This document shows positions 1 to 9,636 of a stretch of DNA of 64,000 nt, piece by piece. Within the stretch, counting starts at the first letter, position 1. Every line of letters begins with the position of its first letter. Under the pieces are notes generated by a model. It was not told the DNA's origin, made no database searches, and worked only from the letters and a program-made list of their open reading frames with translations. The position numbers and the translations under genes are program-made. Origin of the DNA: Polynucleobacter necessarius (GTDB taxonomy: Bacteria > Pseudomonadota > Gammaproteobacteria > Burkholderiales > Burkholderiaceae); NCBI GenBank assembly GCA_900095165.1, contig LT606947.1:806001-870000 (forward strand), written 5' to 3'.

Positions 1-926
1 ACGATAAAAGCCCGATCCATTGGCCTCTGACTCTTGTCACCGTGATCGGCATTACGCATGAAATTCAAATATAGCAATCCCGCAGGTCCAATCAAAAGAC
101 CAATACCCCATAACGTTCCCAAAATTACAGGCAAACTAGTTAAGGCATATGGGGCCTGCAAACCAAGCAAATAATGATACAGAGTCGCCACGCTTGTCGC
201 AGCAAAACAAAGCACAAATCCATAAAAGGTGAAATGATGGAAACGCCTCCTCCAAAGAGAAAAGCGGTCGTCTTCGTTATTGCATCCATCGCCATGTCCA
301 CCACCAAGATATTTGAGTGTCAGCGCATCATGCACTGCTTCTGCGCCGGCTGTAGATGAGATAGCGCCCGGAATAATGCTGGACCAAAAGCGCAACAACC
401 CCAGTCCTAATGACGCGATGACAAATAGGAAAACAGCACCAAACACAATTGCCAAGGCGTTATGAGAATAGACTTCGTAGAAGTTTCCTGCTCTAGATGT
501 CGTTGTTAGGCTGCCATTAAGCAATTGCGTAAACAATAAAAAGGCAATCAAACTTAGCGAGCTTGCCAAAGCCACAAAGAGCCCACTCTTTCGGTATGCT
601 GCCCCCATGAATTTTGGTCATGCATACGCAACGTAAGTCTCACCCCTTACTTGAGCCATTACCCTAGGAATGTTGACACCAAATTCATGGGGCGGAGCAT
701 ATTGGCACGCATGCAAACAAGCGCCACAGTTGTGGCACAAATTTGCTAGGTAGCGCATATCAACCGGATTAAAGTCAACACGGCGAGTCATTGCTGGAAA
801 AACAGCACAAAACCCTTCGCAATAACGGCAGGCATTGCATATTTGTAGCATCCGCGCTGCCTCAGTTTCTGGCGCTGGCGATGCTAGTGTCGCAGCCTCT
901 TGAATCAAACCCTTAAGCTGCTGCAT
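1..926 (-). pseudogene. tcuB: Tricarballylate utilization protein TcuB, interrupted by an in-frame TGA; runs off the left edge
   Basis: TcuB is a membrane protein with an N-terminal ferredoxin-like part and a C-terminal membrane part that reoxidises the FAD of TcuA. The first 102 codons carry two cysteine clusters ([11 protein letters not shown] and [11 protein letters not shown]), the expected iron-sulfur ligands. A TGA at 618-620 then follows the residues TYVAYA. Past it the same frame stays open to base 1 and encodes PKFMGAAYRKSG and several hydrophobic segments with histidines, so the gene is intact except for one codon, most simply a former Trp (TGG to TGA). The start ATG at 924-926 overlaps the end of tcuA, as in an operon. 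The truncated product would lack every membrane helix. Seen: the stop and the open frame. Inferred: loss of function. Confidence 0.88.
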
Positions 927-2328
927 ATTTTTCGCCTCTCTTGCCAAATACTGATTTTGCAGCTTCAGCACCAGCCGCCATTCCGAATGCTGTGCCAATA
1001 GCCATGCCTACTCCGGCGGCATAACCTTTACCTAAGACATTTCCAGCCATCATTTCACCAGCAACAAAGAGATTGCGACTTGCTTCACCGTTAAATCTCA
1101 CTGCTGCCGTTTCATCAGTTTTAAGACCTAAATAGGTAAAGGTCACTCCGGGCTTCAAGGTGTATCCATAAAACGGACCCTGATCAATTGGTAAAGCCCA
1201 ATGTGTTTTTGCCGGCTCTATGCCCTCAGTATGGCAATCATCCATAGCGGTATGATCAAAAGTGCCAACTCGGCAAGCTGCGTTGTAATTTGCAACGGTA
1301 GCTAACAAATCTTCGCGATCTAAACCTAGCTTGTCAGCTAACTCTTCAAGCGTGTCTGCTTTTTCACCTGGAAATACTGGCGGCATAAATCTTCCCAATA
1401 CTTTTGAATCAATGATGGAGTATCCAATTTGACTGGGTTGATGGGCGACCAGCCTTCCCCAAAATGCATAACGCTTTGGCCAAAAATCTTCACCTTCATC
1501 TGAAAAACGTTGCGCATGTTTATTGACAACAATGCCGAAAGAAACACAATCAACTCGAGCACAAATGCCGCCATCATATAAGGGCGCTCGTGCATCAACA
1601 GCCACCATATGTGCTTGCGTAGCATCACTAACAGAATCGGCACAAATACCTAATAACTGCTTCAAAAGAACTCCGTTGTTGAAACGAGTTCTCCTAATCA
1701 AGAAATTTTTTGCTGGGCGCTCTCCAAGCTCATTTATTCCCCATGCCTCATCGAGCCATTCGCGATTGGACTCAAATCCACCGGCGGCCAACACGCATGC
1801 CTTTGCCTCTATTCGGGTTCCACCAACATAAGCGGCGCGGAACTGTCCGTCCTCAACATCCAAAGAATCTACTGGCGAGTTATAACGAATCTCAATACCA
1901 AGCTGCTCGGCACTACGGTAATAAGCGTTGACCAAAGCCTTGCCACCACCCATGAAAAACGCATTGGCTCTGGATAAGTTAAGCGTCCCAGAAAGAGAGG
2001 GTTGAAAGCGCACCCCATGTTTTTGCATCCACCCTCGACAATTTGAGGTGGAGCGAATCACAAAACGAGCTAATTTCTCATCAGTCAAGCCACCGGTAAC
2101 CTTTAACATGTCTTGCCAATATTCCTCTTCAGAATAGGCATCGAGCAATACATCCTGGGGGGCATCATGCATCGATCGGATATTGCGCGTGTGGATTGAA
2201 TTACCGCCGCGCCACTCTTTGGGAGCAGCCTCAAGCAATAGCACGCTAGCACCAGCCTCCCTGGCAACTAAAGCAGTGCAGAGTGCGGCATTTCCGCCTC
2301 CAATAACTAAAACATCAAACATATACAT
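913..2328 (-). CDS. tcuA: FAD-dependent tricarballylate dehydrogenase TcuA
   Basis: This 471-residue flavoprotein belongs to the fumarate reductase / succinate dehydrogenase flavoprotein superfamily. TcuA oxidises tricarballylate to cis-aconitate and passes electrons to TcuB. The N-terminus has a dinucleotide-binding motif (VIGGGNAAL, residues 8-16) and the GGNS segment near residue 42. The C-terminal FAD-contact segment is present ([19 protein letters not shown]). Length is normal for the family and no lesion is visible. ATG at 2328 was used; a second ATG lies two codons further in, with no clear ribosome site before either. It overlaps tcuB, its electron acceptor, which is broken here, so the dehydrogenase probably has no partner. 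Related FAD-binding dehydrogenases with other substrates cannot be excluded. Confidence 0.85.
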   Translation of the reverse strand: MYMFDVLVIGGGNAALCTALVAREAGASVLLLEAAPKEWRGGNSIHTRNIRSMHDAPQDVLLDAYSEEEYWQDMLKVTGGLTDEKLARFVIRSTSNCRGWMQKHGVRFQPSLSGTLNLSRANAFFMGGGKALVNAYYRSAEQLGIEIRYNSPVDSLDVEDGQFRAAYVGGTRIEAKACVLAAGGFESNREWLDEAWGINELGERPAKNFLIRRTRFNNGVLLKQLLGICADSVSDATQAHMVAVDARAPLYDGGICARVDCVSFGIVVNKHAQRFSDEGEDFWPKRYAFWGRLVAHQPSQIGYSIIDSKVLGRFMPPVFPGEKADTLEELADKLGLDREDLLATVANYNAACRVGTFDHTAMDDCHTEGIEPAKTHWALPIDQGPFYGYTLKPGVTFTYLGLKTDETAAVRFNGEASRNLFVAGEMMAGNVLGKGYAAGVGMAIGTAFGMAAGAEAAKSVFGKRGEKYAAA

Positions 2329-2404
2329 GACTTAATGAATTGTGAATTGCTAAATGTACTATTTTTTTCAGATTCCCACCCAGATCGCACTCAAGAATAT
2401 CCAT

Positions 2405-3311
2405 TTAACGCGGTTCACGACTTATGGAGGAAATAATAATTCCGCCAACAATCAGAATGAAGGCAAGGCCATGAAATAGCTTTGGTGGATCACCAAACAT
2501 GGCTGCCGATAAAAGAGCGGTAAACAAGGGGATTAAGTTGGCAAAAAATGCGGCGACGGTTGGCCCTGATTCGCTAACACCAAGACCCCAGCATCGATAA
2601 GCAATTAATGATGGGCCGATAGCCACAAAAATAATCAATGACCCAGTCCAGTAATTGAGATCAATAAAGGCGTGTCCCGTAGCAATCTCCGCACCCTCGA
2701 ATAACATCGTCCACATAAAACCAATAAAGACCTGAGCCATCAAAAACTCAGCCCATGGCCACTGCCGTTCAGTACCCCCCTGGACGACTAATCATCCAGC
2801 TACAGAAAGCCCAAAGAATTGTGGCCAACATAATGAGTAAATCACCCATCACCACTTCCATACTCAGCAGGCTAGCAGGCTCGCCACGCGTCAGAACAAC
2901 AGTAACTCCCACCAAAGAAACAATTGCGTCCACCATCTGCAACAGCGTTGGCCTTAGCTTATAAAAGACAGCGCCGATAAAGAGCATCTAAATCGGCATA
3001 CTGGCACCGATGAGGGTGACATTAATTGCGGTTGAGGTTTGCAAGGCAAGATAGAGCAGCACGTTGTAGCTACCGACACCCAAAAGCCCCAAAACCAAGA
3101 AGCGGCCTGTGTTTTGCCATAGGGCGCTACCGGGCTTAAAGATCTTCCATCCGAAAGGGAGCAATATGAGAGCTGCCAAACCCCAACGAACCGCACTCAA
3201 ATTTATTGGTGAAATACTCCCCACCAACACTCGACCAGCTATCGCATTACCCGCTCAAAGAATGGTAGCTAGCGTTAAATAGAAAACGGTCGACAGCGGT
3301 AATTGAGGCAT
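2405..3311 (-). pseudogene. DMT-superfamily (EamA) transporter with three lesions
   Basis: This was a ten-helix drug/metabolite exporter of about 300 residues (two EamA repeats). Reading from ATG at 3309-3311, the frame meets TGA at 3255-3257 after LATIL. It resumes with AGNAIAGRVLVGSISP and meets TAG at 2988-2990 after GASMPI. It then shifts frame at a run of six C on the plus strand (2775-2780), where one extra base separates SWMISRPG from ERQWPWAEFLMAQ. Total length is one base over a multiple of three, which agrees with a single insertion. Both stops sit where EamA proteins commonly have Trp (TGG to TGA and TGG to TAG). Substrate unknown. Function is certainly lost. Confidence 0.9.
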
Positions 3312-3458
3312 TTGGAGTGATTTAGGTAAAAAATGGGTATTTTGGGCCCCAAGAAGGGCTTTGCCTACGCATTGTAGAAACAAATTGCCCAGTATTGCTA
3401 AGATAGAGCTTAAATTAGCGCCAGATATCTGGCATTGGCAATATACAAAGGGGTTTTA
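3312..3458. promoter_or_regulatory. Divergent intergenic region between the DMT transporter and lldD
   Basis: These 147 bases separate two divergent, broken genes and should have held both promoters. An AAAGGGG purine stretch at about 3448-3454 ends four bases before GTG at 3459 and is a good ribosome-binding site, which decides the lldD start. I could not define -35/-10 boxes with confidence. Confidence 0.4.
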
Positions 3459-4604
3459 GTGGCAATCATCACCAATATTGAAGATTTACGAGTTCTGCAC
3501 CAAAAACGCACCCCTAAGATGTTCTATGACTATGCAGACTCCGGGTCATGGACTGAATTCACCTACCGAGCCAACGAATCCGATTTTCAGAAGATCAAAC
3601 TGCGCCAGCGCGTTGCTGTAGATATGACCAATCGCACCACCAAAACAACGATGGTGGGTCAAGAGGTTGCAATGCCTGTAGCACTTGCACCGACCGGTTT
3701 AACCGGTATGCAACACGCCGATGGAGAAATCCTGGCCGCCCGTGCCGCTGAAAAGTTTGGTGTTCCTTTCTGCTTATCGACTATGAGCATTTGCTCGATT
3801 GAAGATGTAGCAGAGCGAACCACTAAACCGTTTTGGTTTCAGCTTTATGTCATGAAAGACCGTGACTTTATTGAGCATCTTATTGAACGCGCTAAAGCTG
3901 CCAAATGCTCTGCACTTGTATTGACTTTGGATTTACAAATTTTGGGGCAACGTCATAAGGATTTAAAGAACGGTTTATCCGCCCCTCCAAAGCTGACTAT
4001 TGCCAATATGATCAACATGATGACCAAGCCACGCTGGTGTATGGGCATGGCAATGACTCCCCGCAGAACCTTTCGAAATATTGTTGGTCACGCTACTGGG
4101 GTTGGCAATATGTCTTCCCTCTCCTCTTGAACTGTCGAACAGTTTGATCCAGGCCTAAGTTGGGATGATGTGGAGTGGATTAAAAAACTCTGGGGTGGCA
4201 AGTTAATCATTAAGGGCATCTTAGACGAAGAGGATGCCCGCTTAGCTGCCAACTCAGGCGCTGATGCCTTGATTGTTTCCAATCATTGTGGCCGTCAATT
4301 AGATGGTGCTGTCTCCAGCATCAAAGCTTTGCCCGGCATTGTTAATGCGGTTGGCAAAGATATTGAAGTTTGGATGGATGGCGGCATTCGGTCTGGCCAA
4401 GATGTATTGAAAGCATGGGCACTCGGTGCGCGCGGGACGATGATTGGCCGCCCATTCCTGTATGGCTTGGGTGCCATGGGTGAAGTTGGCGTGACTAAGT
4501 GCCTCGAAATTATTCACAATGAATTGGATATCACGATGGCGTTTACAGGGCACCGTGACATTCAGAATGTGACTAAAGATATTTTGTACCCAGGGACTTT
4601 TTAA
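3459..4604 (+). pseudogene. lldD: L-lactate dehydrogenase / FMN alpha-hydroxy-acid oxidase, in-frame TGA
   Basis: This is an FMN-dependent (S)-2-hydroxy-acid dehydrogenase, 381 codons, most like respiratory L-lactate dehydrogenase. Family signatures are present: FYDYADSGSWTE near the N-terminus, FQLYVMKDR, and the C-terminal catalytic and FMN segments SNHCGRQLDG and DGGIRSGQDVLKA. TGA at 4128-4130 interrupts the frame after SSLSS; it then continues as TVEQFDPGLSWDD. A TGG to TGA change fits the Trp usual at this point. The catalytic His lies after the stop, so the truncated product would be inactive. GTG at 3459 has a strong ribosome site; an upstream TTG at 3435 does not. Note SNHCGRQ where many members have SNHGGRQ. 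The next gene follows within two bases. Confidence 0.88.
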
Positions 4605-4605
4605 G

Positions 4606-5406
4606 ATTCCACACTTCGTCAATTCCCCCTTACTCGTATTTGCAATTTCCGCTGTAACTCTCTCGGGCGCAGCGTGGTTTGGCAATGCTGTTCTCAGTAA
4701 GTACCGCAGCAAGGACACTGAAACCTCGACGGATTTAGGAATCATCCAGACAGCCACGCTCACCCTGCTTGGCTTGATCATTGGCTTTACCTTCTCGATG
4801 GCGATTGCACGATATGACTTGAGGCAGACTTATGAAGAGGCCGAAGCAAATGTTATTGGCACTGAGTTTTTAAGGGCGGACCTTCTGCCCAGTAAAACTG
4901 CAGCGGCCATCAAAGGCTTGCTGAGCGAATACTTGGATCAACGTATCTTGTTCTACTCCAAGCAAGATTATGAAACTGCTAGGCAAATTACGCAGCGTAC
5001 GATTGCGCTAGAGAATGCTATGTGGAATGAGCTGCTCCCCGTTGCGCGAACACAATCAACCCCCGCTATAGCGCTAGCCATCTCCGGAATGAATGATGTG
5101 ATTAACTCTCAAGGCTACACTCAGACCGCCTGGTGGAATCGCATTCCAACAGCTGCCTGGTGGCTCATGGCAGCAATCGCAATTGGCGCCAATATTCTGA
5201 TTGGTTTTGGCGCAAGGAACTTTAAGCACAATGTCTGCCTCTTTATGATTTTTCCAATGATGATTGCCATCTCCTTCTTTTTGATCGCAGACATTGATAG
5301 CCCTCGTGGTGGCGTGATTCGTATCGATCCACGAAATTTGATTGATTTAAAACACAATATGAACGCCGGGCAAAACTTGGCACCCACCATAGGCGGTAAA
5401 AAATGA
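4606..5406 (+). CDS. Membrane protein resembling bestrophin-like DUF4239, start codon unclear
   Basis: The protein has two N-terminal membrane segments (around SPLLVFAISAVTL and LTLLGLIIGFTFSMAIARYD), a soluble helical middle, and two C-terminal membrane segments (AAWWLMAAIAIGA and CLFMIFPMMIAISFF). That layout and the EEAEANVIGTEFLRADLLP segment match my memory of the DUF4239 family; its function is not established. The coherent frame reaches back to 4606, one base after the lldD stop, but contains no ATG, GTG or TTG before 4774. Since 4774 (TTG) lies inside the second helix, the natural start is probably ATT at 4606-4608 or a lost ATG there. Expression is therefore doubtful. Confidence 0.6.
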   Translation: MPHFVNSPLLVFAISAVTLSGAAWFGNAVLSKYRSKDTETSTDLGIIQTATLTLLGLIIGFTFSMAIARYDLRQTYEEAEANVIGTEFLRADLLPSKTAAAIKGLLSEYLDQRILFYSKQDYETARQITQRTIALENAMWNELLPVARTQSTPAIALAISGMNDVINSQGYTQTAWWNRIPTAAWWLMAAIAIGANILIGFGARNFKHNVCLFMIFPMMIAISFFLIADIDSPRGGVIRIDPRNLIDLKHNMNAGQNLAPTIGGKK

Positions 5407-5594
5407 AGCGCGTTGTAGATGTATATAAAAACAGGGGTCGTGAGCTGATATGGACTTACGTTATTCATCTTGGCAATATTGAATTTCATCCAGCCCAAAT
5501 TGATTTTGAACAAGAGGCTTTTAGACTTTCTCAGATCGATAAGCGCGGAGCCATAAATGAGCTGAGCGCCAGAGCCAGACTTTCCGTTAGATAA
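5403..5594 (+). CDS. Small hypothetical protein (63 aa)
   Basis: This short frame begins with an ATGA overlap on the end of the preceding membrane-protein gene, which suggests translational coupling. The product is hydrophilic, with no signal peptide and no membrane segment. It starts MKRVVDVYKNRGRELIW and ends in an Arg-rich tail (ARARLSVR). I do not recognise a domain. The coupling and the absence of a competing frame favour a real gene, but its shortness leaves doubt. Confidence 0.5.
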   Translation: MKRVVDVYKNRGRELIWTYVIHLGNIEFHPAQIDFEQEAFRLSQIDKRGAINELSARARLSVR

Positions 5595-5615
5595 TTTTTA
5601 CTTGAATTCCGATAT

Positions 5616-5792
5616 ATGAAACCCTTAAGCAAAAAAGCCAAGATGGCAGTTGGCTGGACCATCCTGATGACGGTAATCGGCACTGCCATGTTGCATCAAT
5701 GGCAATTCTTTGCAATGGGTTGCGCATCGATTGCACTGCTGCTCGTTGCAAACCACTACGATCTATTGAAAGATCCTGAAGACAAAAAATAA
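5616..5792 (+). CDS. Small two-helix membrane protein (58 aa)
   Basis: This reading frame of 58 codons encodes a Lys-rich start (MKPLSKKAK), one or two hydrophobic segments (VGWTILMTVIGTAML and FFAMGCASIALLLVA) and a charged tail (DLLKDPEDKK). The pattern of positive N-terminus, hydrophobic hairpin and acidic-basic tail is typical of small inner-membrane proteins. It lies 21 bases after the preceding small gene on the same strand and may share its transcript. No function can be assigned. Confidence 0.5.
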   Translation: MKPLSKKAKMAVGWTILMTVIGTAMLHQWQFFAMGCASIALLLVANHYDLLKDPEDKK

Positions 5793-5834
5793 GACCCCAT
5801 CTTTCGATAGAGGCCCTATAAATAGTTATTTAAA

Positions 5835-6935
5835 TTAGAGCGTTGAGTAGTCGGTGTACCCCACCTCTGCCCCGCCGTAGAACGTTGCGCGGTTATAAGC
5901 ATTGAGTGCAGTACCTTGCTCAAAGCGCTCAGCCAAATCTGGGTTAGCAATATACAAACGACCATAAGCAACGGCATCGGCTAAGCCGGCCTCAAGAACC
6001 GCCTCTCCCATAGCCTGGTCATACCCACCAACACTGATAAATTGACCTTTGTATGCGCTTCGGAAAATCTCTGAGGTGATTGGGGCGCCCGCATCAATCT
6101 GATCATTGCCACCGGCAGTTGTTGAACGCGGCTCGATCATGTGCACATAGGATAACTGGTAACCATTGATTTTTTGAATCACTGCATTAAACAAGGCAAT
6201 TGGATCACTATCAGCCATATCGTTAAAACTACCGTAAGGTGAGAGACGCACACCGATACGATCACTTGGAAATACTTTAGCAACCGACTCAATCACCTCG
6301 CCCAATAGACGCACACGATTTTCGATAGAGCCGCCATACCCATCAGTACGTTGATTGGTTTTATCTTGTAAAAACTGATCCAATAAATAACCGTTAGCAG
6401 AATGGATTTCCACACCATCAAAACCGGCTGCTTTTGCATTGGTAGCGGCCAATTCAAAATCTTTTAGAAGCCTAGCAATGTCTTCAGCAGTCATTGCCTT
6501 TGGGGTTTCATAATCATGCAACTTCCAATCAGCACCGTAAATTTGGCTGGCGGGTGCGATCGCGGACGGGGCTTCCGGTAAACCCTGTTCTGGATGCAAA
6601 GATGAATGAGAAATACGACCTACATGCCAAAGTTGAGCAACCATCTTGCCACCCTTAGCGTGTACAGCATTCACGACTTCTTTCCAAGCAGCAGTTTGCT
6701 CAGCCGAATAAATTCCAGGGGTTGCTGGATAACCTTTTCCGATTGGGGAAATTTGGGTTGCTTCGCTAATGATGAGGCCAGCACTAGCTCTTTGTTCGTA
6801 GTATGTTTTTGCCAAAGGATTTGGCACATCCCCATCAATGGCACGCATTCTGGTTAATGGCGCCATCACCAGGCGATTCTTTAGTTCTATAGAGCTAAGC
6901 TTAACGGGGGTAAACATGATATCTTTTCCGGACAT
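5835..6935 (-). CDS. nemA: Old yellow enzyme family alkene reductase (NemA-like)
   Basis: This 366-residue FMN-dependent ene-reductase reduces activated C=C bonds (N-ethylmaleimide, enones, nitro compounds) with NADPH. Old yellow enzyme hallmarks are present: the FMN-binding N-terminus (LKNRLVMAPLTRMRA), AQLWHVGRISH, the HSANGYLLDQFLQ segment with the substrate-binding His/Asn pair, the TDGYGGSIENR loop and a C-terminal phosphate-binding GGYD. Length is normal and no lesion is visible. ATG at 6935 was used; a second ATG six codons in (MFTPVKL) is also plausible. It stands alone beside oxyR, which reads the same way upstream, so both may respond to electrophile or oxidant stress. That link is inference. 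Confidence 0.85.
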   Translation of the reverse strand: MSGKDIMFTPVKLSSIELKNRLVMAPLTRMRAIDGDVPNPLAKTYYEQRASAGLIISEATQISPIGKGYPATPGIYSAEQTAAWKEVVNAVHAKGGKMVAQLWHVGRISHSSLHPEQGLPEAPSAIAPASQIYGADWKLHDYETPKAMTAEDIARLLKDFELAATNAKAAGFDGVEIHSANGYLLDQFLQDKTNQRTDGYGGSIENRVRLLGEVIESVAKVFPSDRIGVRLSPYGSFNDMADSDPIALFNAVIQKINGYQLSYVHMIEPRSTTAGGNDQIDAGAPITSEIFRSAYKGQFISVGGYDQAMGEAVLEAGLADAVAYGRLYIANPDLAERFEQGTALNAYNRATFYGGAEVGYTDYSTL

Positions 6936-7018
6936 GAGACTCTTTCTTGATTGCTGATAAATTATTCAATCATGGGCTGTAGCAAGAATGATGCATTCTT
7001 GCTGAGGGTAGCTCAATC

Positions 7019-7960
7019 TTAACGCAGACCCTTCACTGCGCCACGACTACTCTTGGCGCCCTTCTTAAATCTAGACTGAATGCAATCAGAAAAAGCTTGG
7101 AACTCTTCTACATGAGCGGTAGACGAACGAGCAACTAAGGCAATAACTCGCTTAGGCGCTGAGGGCGCTAATGGACGTGCCTCCAAACTGGTGCCATTTA
7201 ACAAGCCACCTCTCACCGCCATCTCTGGTAGCAATGCAATTCCCATTCCAGAATCGACCATCTGCAGGAGTGTAAGTAGGCTTGTTGCCTCCATTCCGTC
7301 AGCCTTACGAATATCTGAACGCCTACAAGCTTGTAACGTGTGCTCACGCAAGCAGTGCCCTTCTTCCAAGAACAACAGTCTCTCCGCCATTTTTGCCAGC
7401 AGATGGATCTCCTTACCCTTGAGGGCTGGGTCATCCGCTCGAGCAACCAACCAAAACTCATCATCAAATAATTCTTTAACCAATAAGCCCGAGGTCTCAT
7501 ATGGCAACGCAATCAAAATGAAATCCAATTGATGTTCAGCCAATCTTGTTAAGAGATTGGCGGTCAGGTCCTCGCGTAATGCAATCCTCAAGCTCGGAAA
7601 ACGGGCCCGAATATCCGGCAACACATTTGGAAGCAGGAATGGTGCAATGGTTGGAATCATACCAAGACGGATAGTCCCAGCCATGGGCTTGCCTGCGGTA
7701 TCGGCGTATTCCACTAAATCTTGAGATGAGGCCAGAATTGTCTTGGCCCTCTCAAGAATCTCCAATCCAATGGGGGTAATCGCCACATTTTGACGATCCC
7801 GCTCAACCAAACGGATACCCAAGCCATCCTCAAGCTCTTTTAAACCCGCGCTCAAGGTAGATTGACCCACAAAACAGACTTCTGCAGCTCGGGTGAAATT
7901 AAGCTCTTGGGCAATTGCCACAAAGTAGCGAAGCTGACGTAATGAAGGTAGAGCAGCCAT
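7019..7960 (-). CDS. oxyR: Hydrogen-peroxide sensing LysR regulator OxyR
   Basis: This 313-residue LysR-type regulator has an N-terminal winged helix-turn-helix (LRQLRYFVAIAQELNFTRAA, then a second helix at QSTLSAGLKELED) and a substrate-like effector domain. The assignment to OxyR rests on two cysteines, C203 and C212, in GHCLREHTLQAC. Their nine-residue spacing matches the peroxide-sensing Cys199/Cys208 pair of Escherichia coli OxyR. The divergent gene is rubredoxin and the downstream gene is an old yellow enzyme, both plausible targets. No lesion is visible. Confidence 0.88.
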   Translation of the reverse strand: MAALPSLRQLRYFVAIAQELNFTRAAEVCFVGQSTLSAGLKELEDGLGIRLVERDRQNVAITPIGLEILERAKTILASSQDLVEYADTAGKPMAGTIRLGMIPTIAPFLLPNVLPDIRARFPSLRIALREDLTANLLTRLAEHQLDFILIALPYETSGLLVKELFDDEFWLVARADDPALKGKEIHLLAKMAERLLFLEEGHCLREHTLQACRRSDIRKADGMEATSLLTLLQMVDSGMGIALLPEMAVRGGLLNGTSLEARPLAPSAPKRVIALVARSSTAHVEEFQAFSDCIQSRFKKGAKSSRGAVKGLR

Positions 7961-8127
7961 AATCTGTAGATGTCCCTATAATCAATTTATTAGATAAATA
8001 ATAGCATTCCTATTTACCATATAAATCATTATTTAGCGGCCTCACCCAATATTGCTTGACCCCATACTGCAACAGAATTTGAAATTATATTTAAACTGCT
8101 AACAATCTCTTTTAGCAAGGAATCTCT
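7961..8127. promoter_or_regulatory. oxyR-rubA divergent regulatory region
   Basis: These 167 AT-rich bases separate oxyR from rubredoxin. They contain the inverted repeat ATAGCATTCCTAT at 8001-8013 and a nearby CTATAAT at 7976-7982. ATAG/CTAT half-sites are the core of OxyR operators, although the canonical gap is seven bases and here it is five. LysR regulators usually bind between themselves and a divergent target. A weak AAGG ribosome site precedes rubA at 8117-8120. Confidence 0.35.
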
Positions 8128-8295
8128 ATGAAAACTTGGCAATGTATCGTGTGCGGCTTTAACTATGACGAAGCAACAGGCTTGCCAGAAGAAGGCATTC
8201 CTCCTGGCACTGCTTGGGCTGACATTCCAGATAATTGGGAGTGCCCCGACTGCGGTGTCGCTAAGTCTGATTTTGAGATGGTTCAAGCGTCTTAA
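8128..8295 (+). CDS. rubA: Rubredoxin (55 aa)
   Basis: The 55-residue product has the two rubredoxin knuckles, CIVCG near residue 6 and CPDCG near residue 40, which bind one iron through four cysteines, plus the conserved aromatic FNYDEATG and the WADIPDNW segment. Rubredoxins carry single electrons, classically to alkane hydroxylase or, in many aerobes, to peroxide/superoxide detoxification. An AAGG precedes the ATG. The next gene, 71 bases downstream, is the matching NADH-rubredoxin reductase, which carries a stop. OxyR is divergent, which suggests an oxidative-stress role. Confidence 0.92.
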   Translation: MKTWQCIVCGFNYDEATGLPEEGIPPGTAWADIPDNWECPDCGVAKSDFEMVQAS

Positions 8296-8366
8296 TTTGC
8301 TCAAAACATTATTCGCTTTGAAGTACATCACAAACGCAACACAGCATATCAATAGGAAACTCCGCC

Positions 8367-9536
8367 TTGGATCATCAAAACGATTTATCTCAATCAGGCA
8401 TTGTCATTATTGGCAGTGGCTTAGCTGGCTTTACCGTTGTTCGTGAACTTCGCAAACTCGATAAGACTGTACCCATTACCCTAGTGACTCGGGAGCCAGG
8501 CTATTTCTATTCAAAGCCTATGCTCTCTACTGCGCTCGCTAGCAACAAGTCTGCAGAGCAACTGGTTTCCACAAATGCTGAAGGAATGTCAGCCCAACTA
8601 GAAATGACGATTGTGAGTGATGCCGATGTCACAGCAATTGATACTGTCGCCCATACAATTACAACTTCTAAAGGAAATATTCCTTACGGGAAGTTAGTGC
8701 TGGGCTTAGACGCAGATCAAATTCGCCTACCCTTACAAGGCAATGCGGCCAATGAGGTAATCACGGTTAACGATCTTGGGGAATACGCCCAGTTTCGTAA
8801 AACGATTGAAGGCAAGAAACGTATCGCCATTCTTGTGGCTGGCCTCATTGGCTGTGAGTTTGCGAATGATTTAGTTTTAGGCTCTTACGAAGTTGATGTG
8901 ATTGATTTGGCACCCCAAGCTTTGGGTAGACTTCTTCCCGAAGTAGCAGCACAAGCACTACATACGAAATTAGGTGAAGCCGGCGTGCGTTGGCACTTTG
9001 GAACTACTGTGCAATCTATTGATCGCAACGGTGACTCCCTAAAAATCACCCTGGCCAATGGATCGACCATGACTAGTGATGTCTTTCTATCAGCCGTTGG
9101 TTTGAAGCCGAGATTGGATTTAGCCAAGGCTGCTGGAATTGCCACTGGTACAGGCATTACTGTTAATCGCCAATTAGAAACTAGCGCTAAAAATGTATTT
9201 GCTATTGGCGACTGCGCTGAAGTAGATGGCTTAGTCCTACCTTATGTCATGCCCATCATGCAGGCAGCGCGGGCTTTGGCACCAAGCTTACTTGGATAAG
9301 CAGCAGCTCTGACCTACCCTGCTATGCCAGTGATGATTAAGACACCCTCACCACCGACCATTGCTTCACCACCAGCAAAGGGTGCAGTTGGCGTTTGGAA
9401 AATTATTCCAGTGAAAGGTGGCCTCGAAGCCCGCTTTGAATCAAGTGATGGAAAATTGCTTGGCTTTGCTTTACTTGGATCTGCGACAGCCCAACGTGGC
9501 GCCCTCACAAAAGAACTGCCCCCAATACTGCAATAA
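8367..9536 (+). pseudogene. NADH:rubredoxin reductase, truncated by an in-frame TAA
   Basis: This FAD/NAD(P)-binding oxidoreductase (389 codons in full) would reduce the upstream rubredoxin. The FAD Rossmann motif (GSGLAG) and the late FAD motif (VFAIGDCAEVDGLVLPYVMP) are intact. TAA at 9297-9299 stops the frame after APSLLG. The same frame continues eight codons later with MPVMIKTPSPPT and the C-terminal domain to 9536. A CAA to TAA change would suffice. The second Rossmann motif reads VAGLIG rather than GxGxxG, so NADH binding may already be impaired. The truncated 310-residue product keeps most of the fold but loses the C-terminal interface domain. Function is probably lost but not certainly. 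Confidence 0.8.
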
Positions 9537-9589
9537 AGGCAAGTCTTCGCGATCACCCTCCTAATTATCTGAATCGATTTAGGAATAAG

Positions 9590-9616
9590 AAAAGGCCCGC
9601 AGATGCGGGCCTTTTT
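9590..9616. terminator. Bidirectional intrinsic terminator between rubredoxin reductase and the PuuD-like gene
   Basis: A GC-rich stem pairs AAGGCCCGC (9592-9600) with GCGGGCCTT (9605-9613) around an AGAT loop. It is followed by T residues on the plus strand and, on the minus strand, by the T's complementary to the preceding A run. It lies between convergent genes and can end both transcripts. Confidence 0.85.
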
Positions 9617-9636
9617 AATGATCTACAGCGGCTTGA

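Noticed and set aside
4299..4781. A 160-codon minus-strand frame over lldD.
   Set aside because: Shadow of the conserved FMN-binding part of lldD; no domain.
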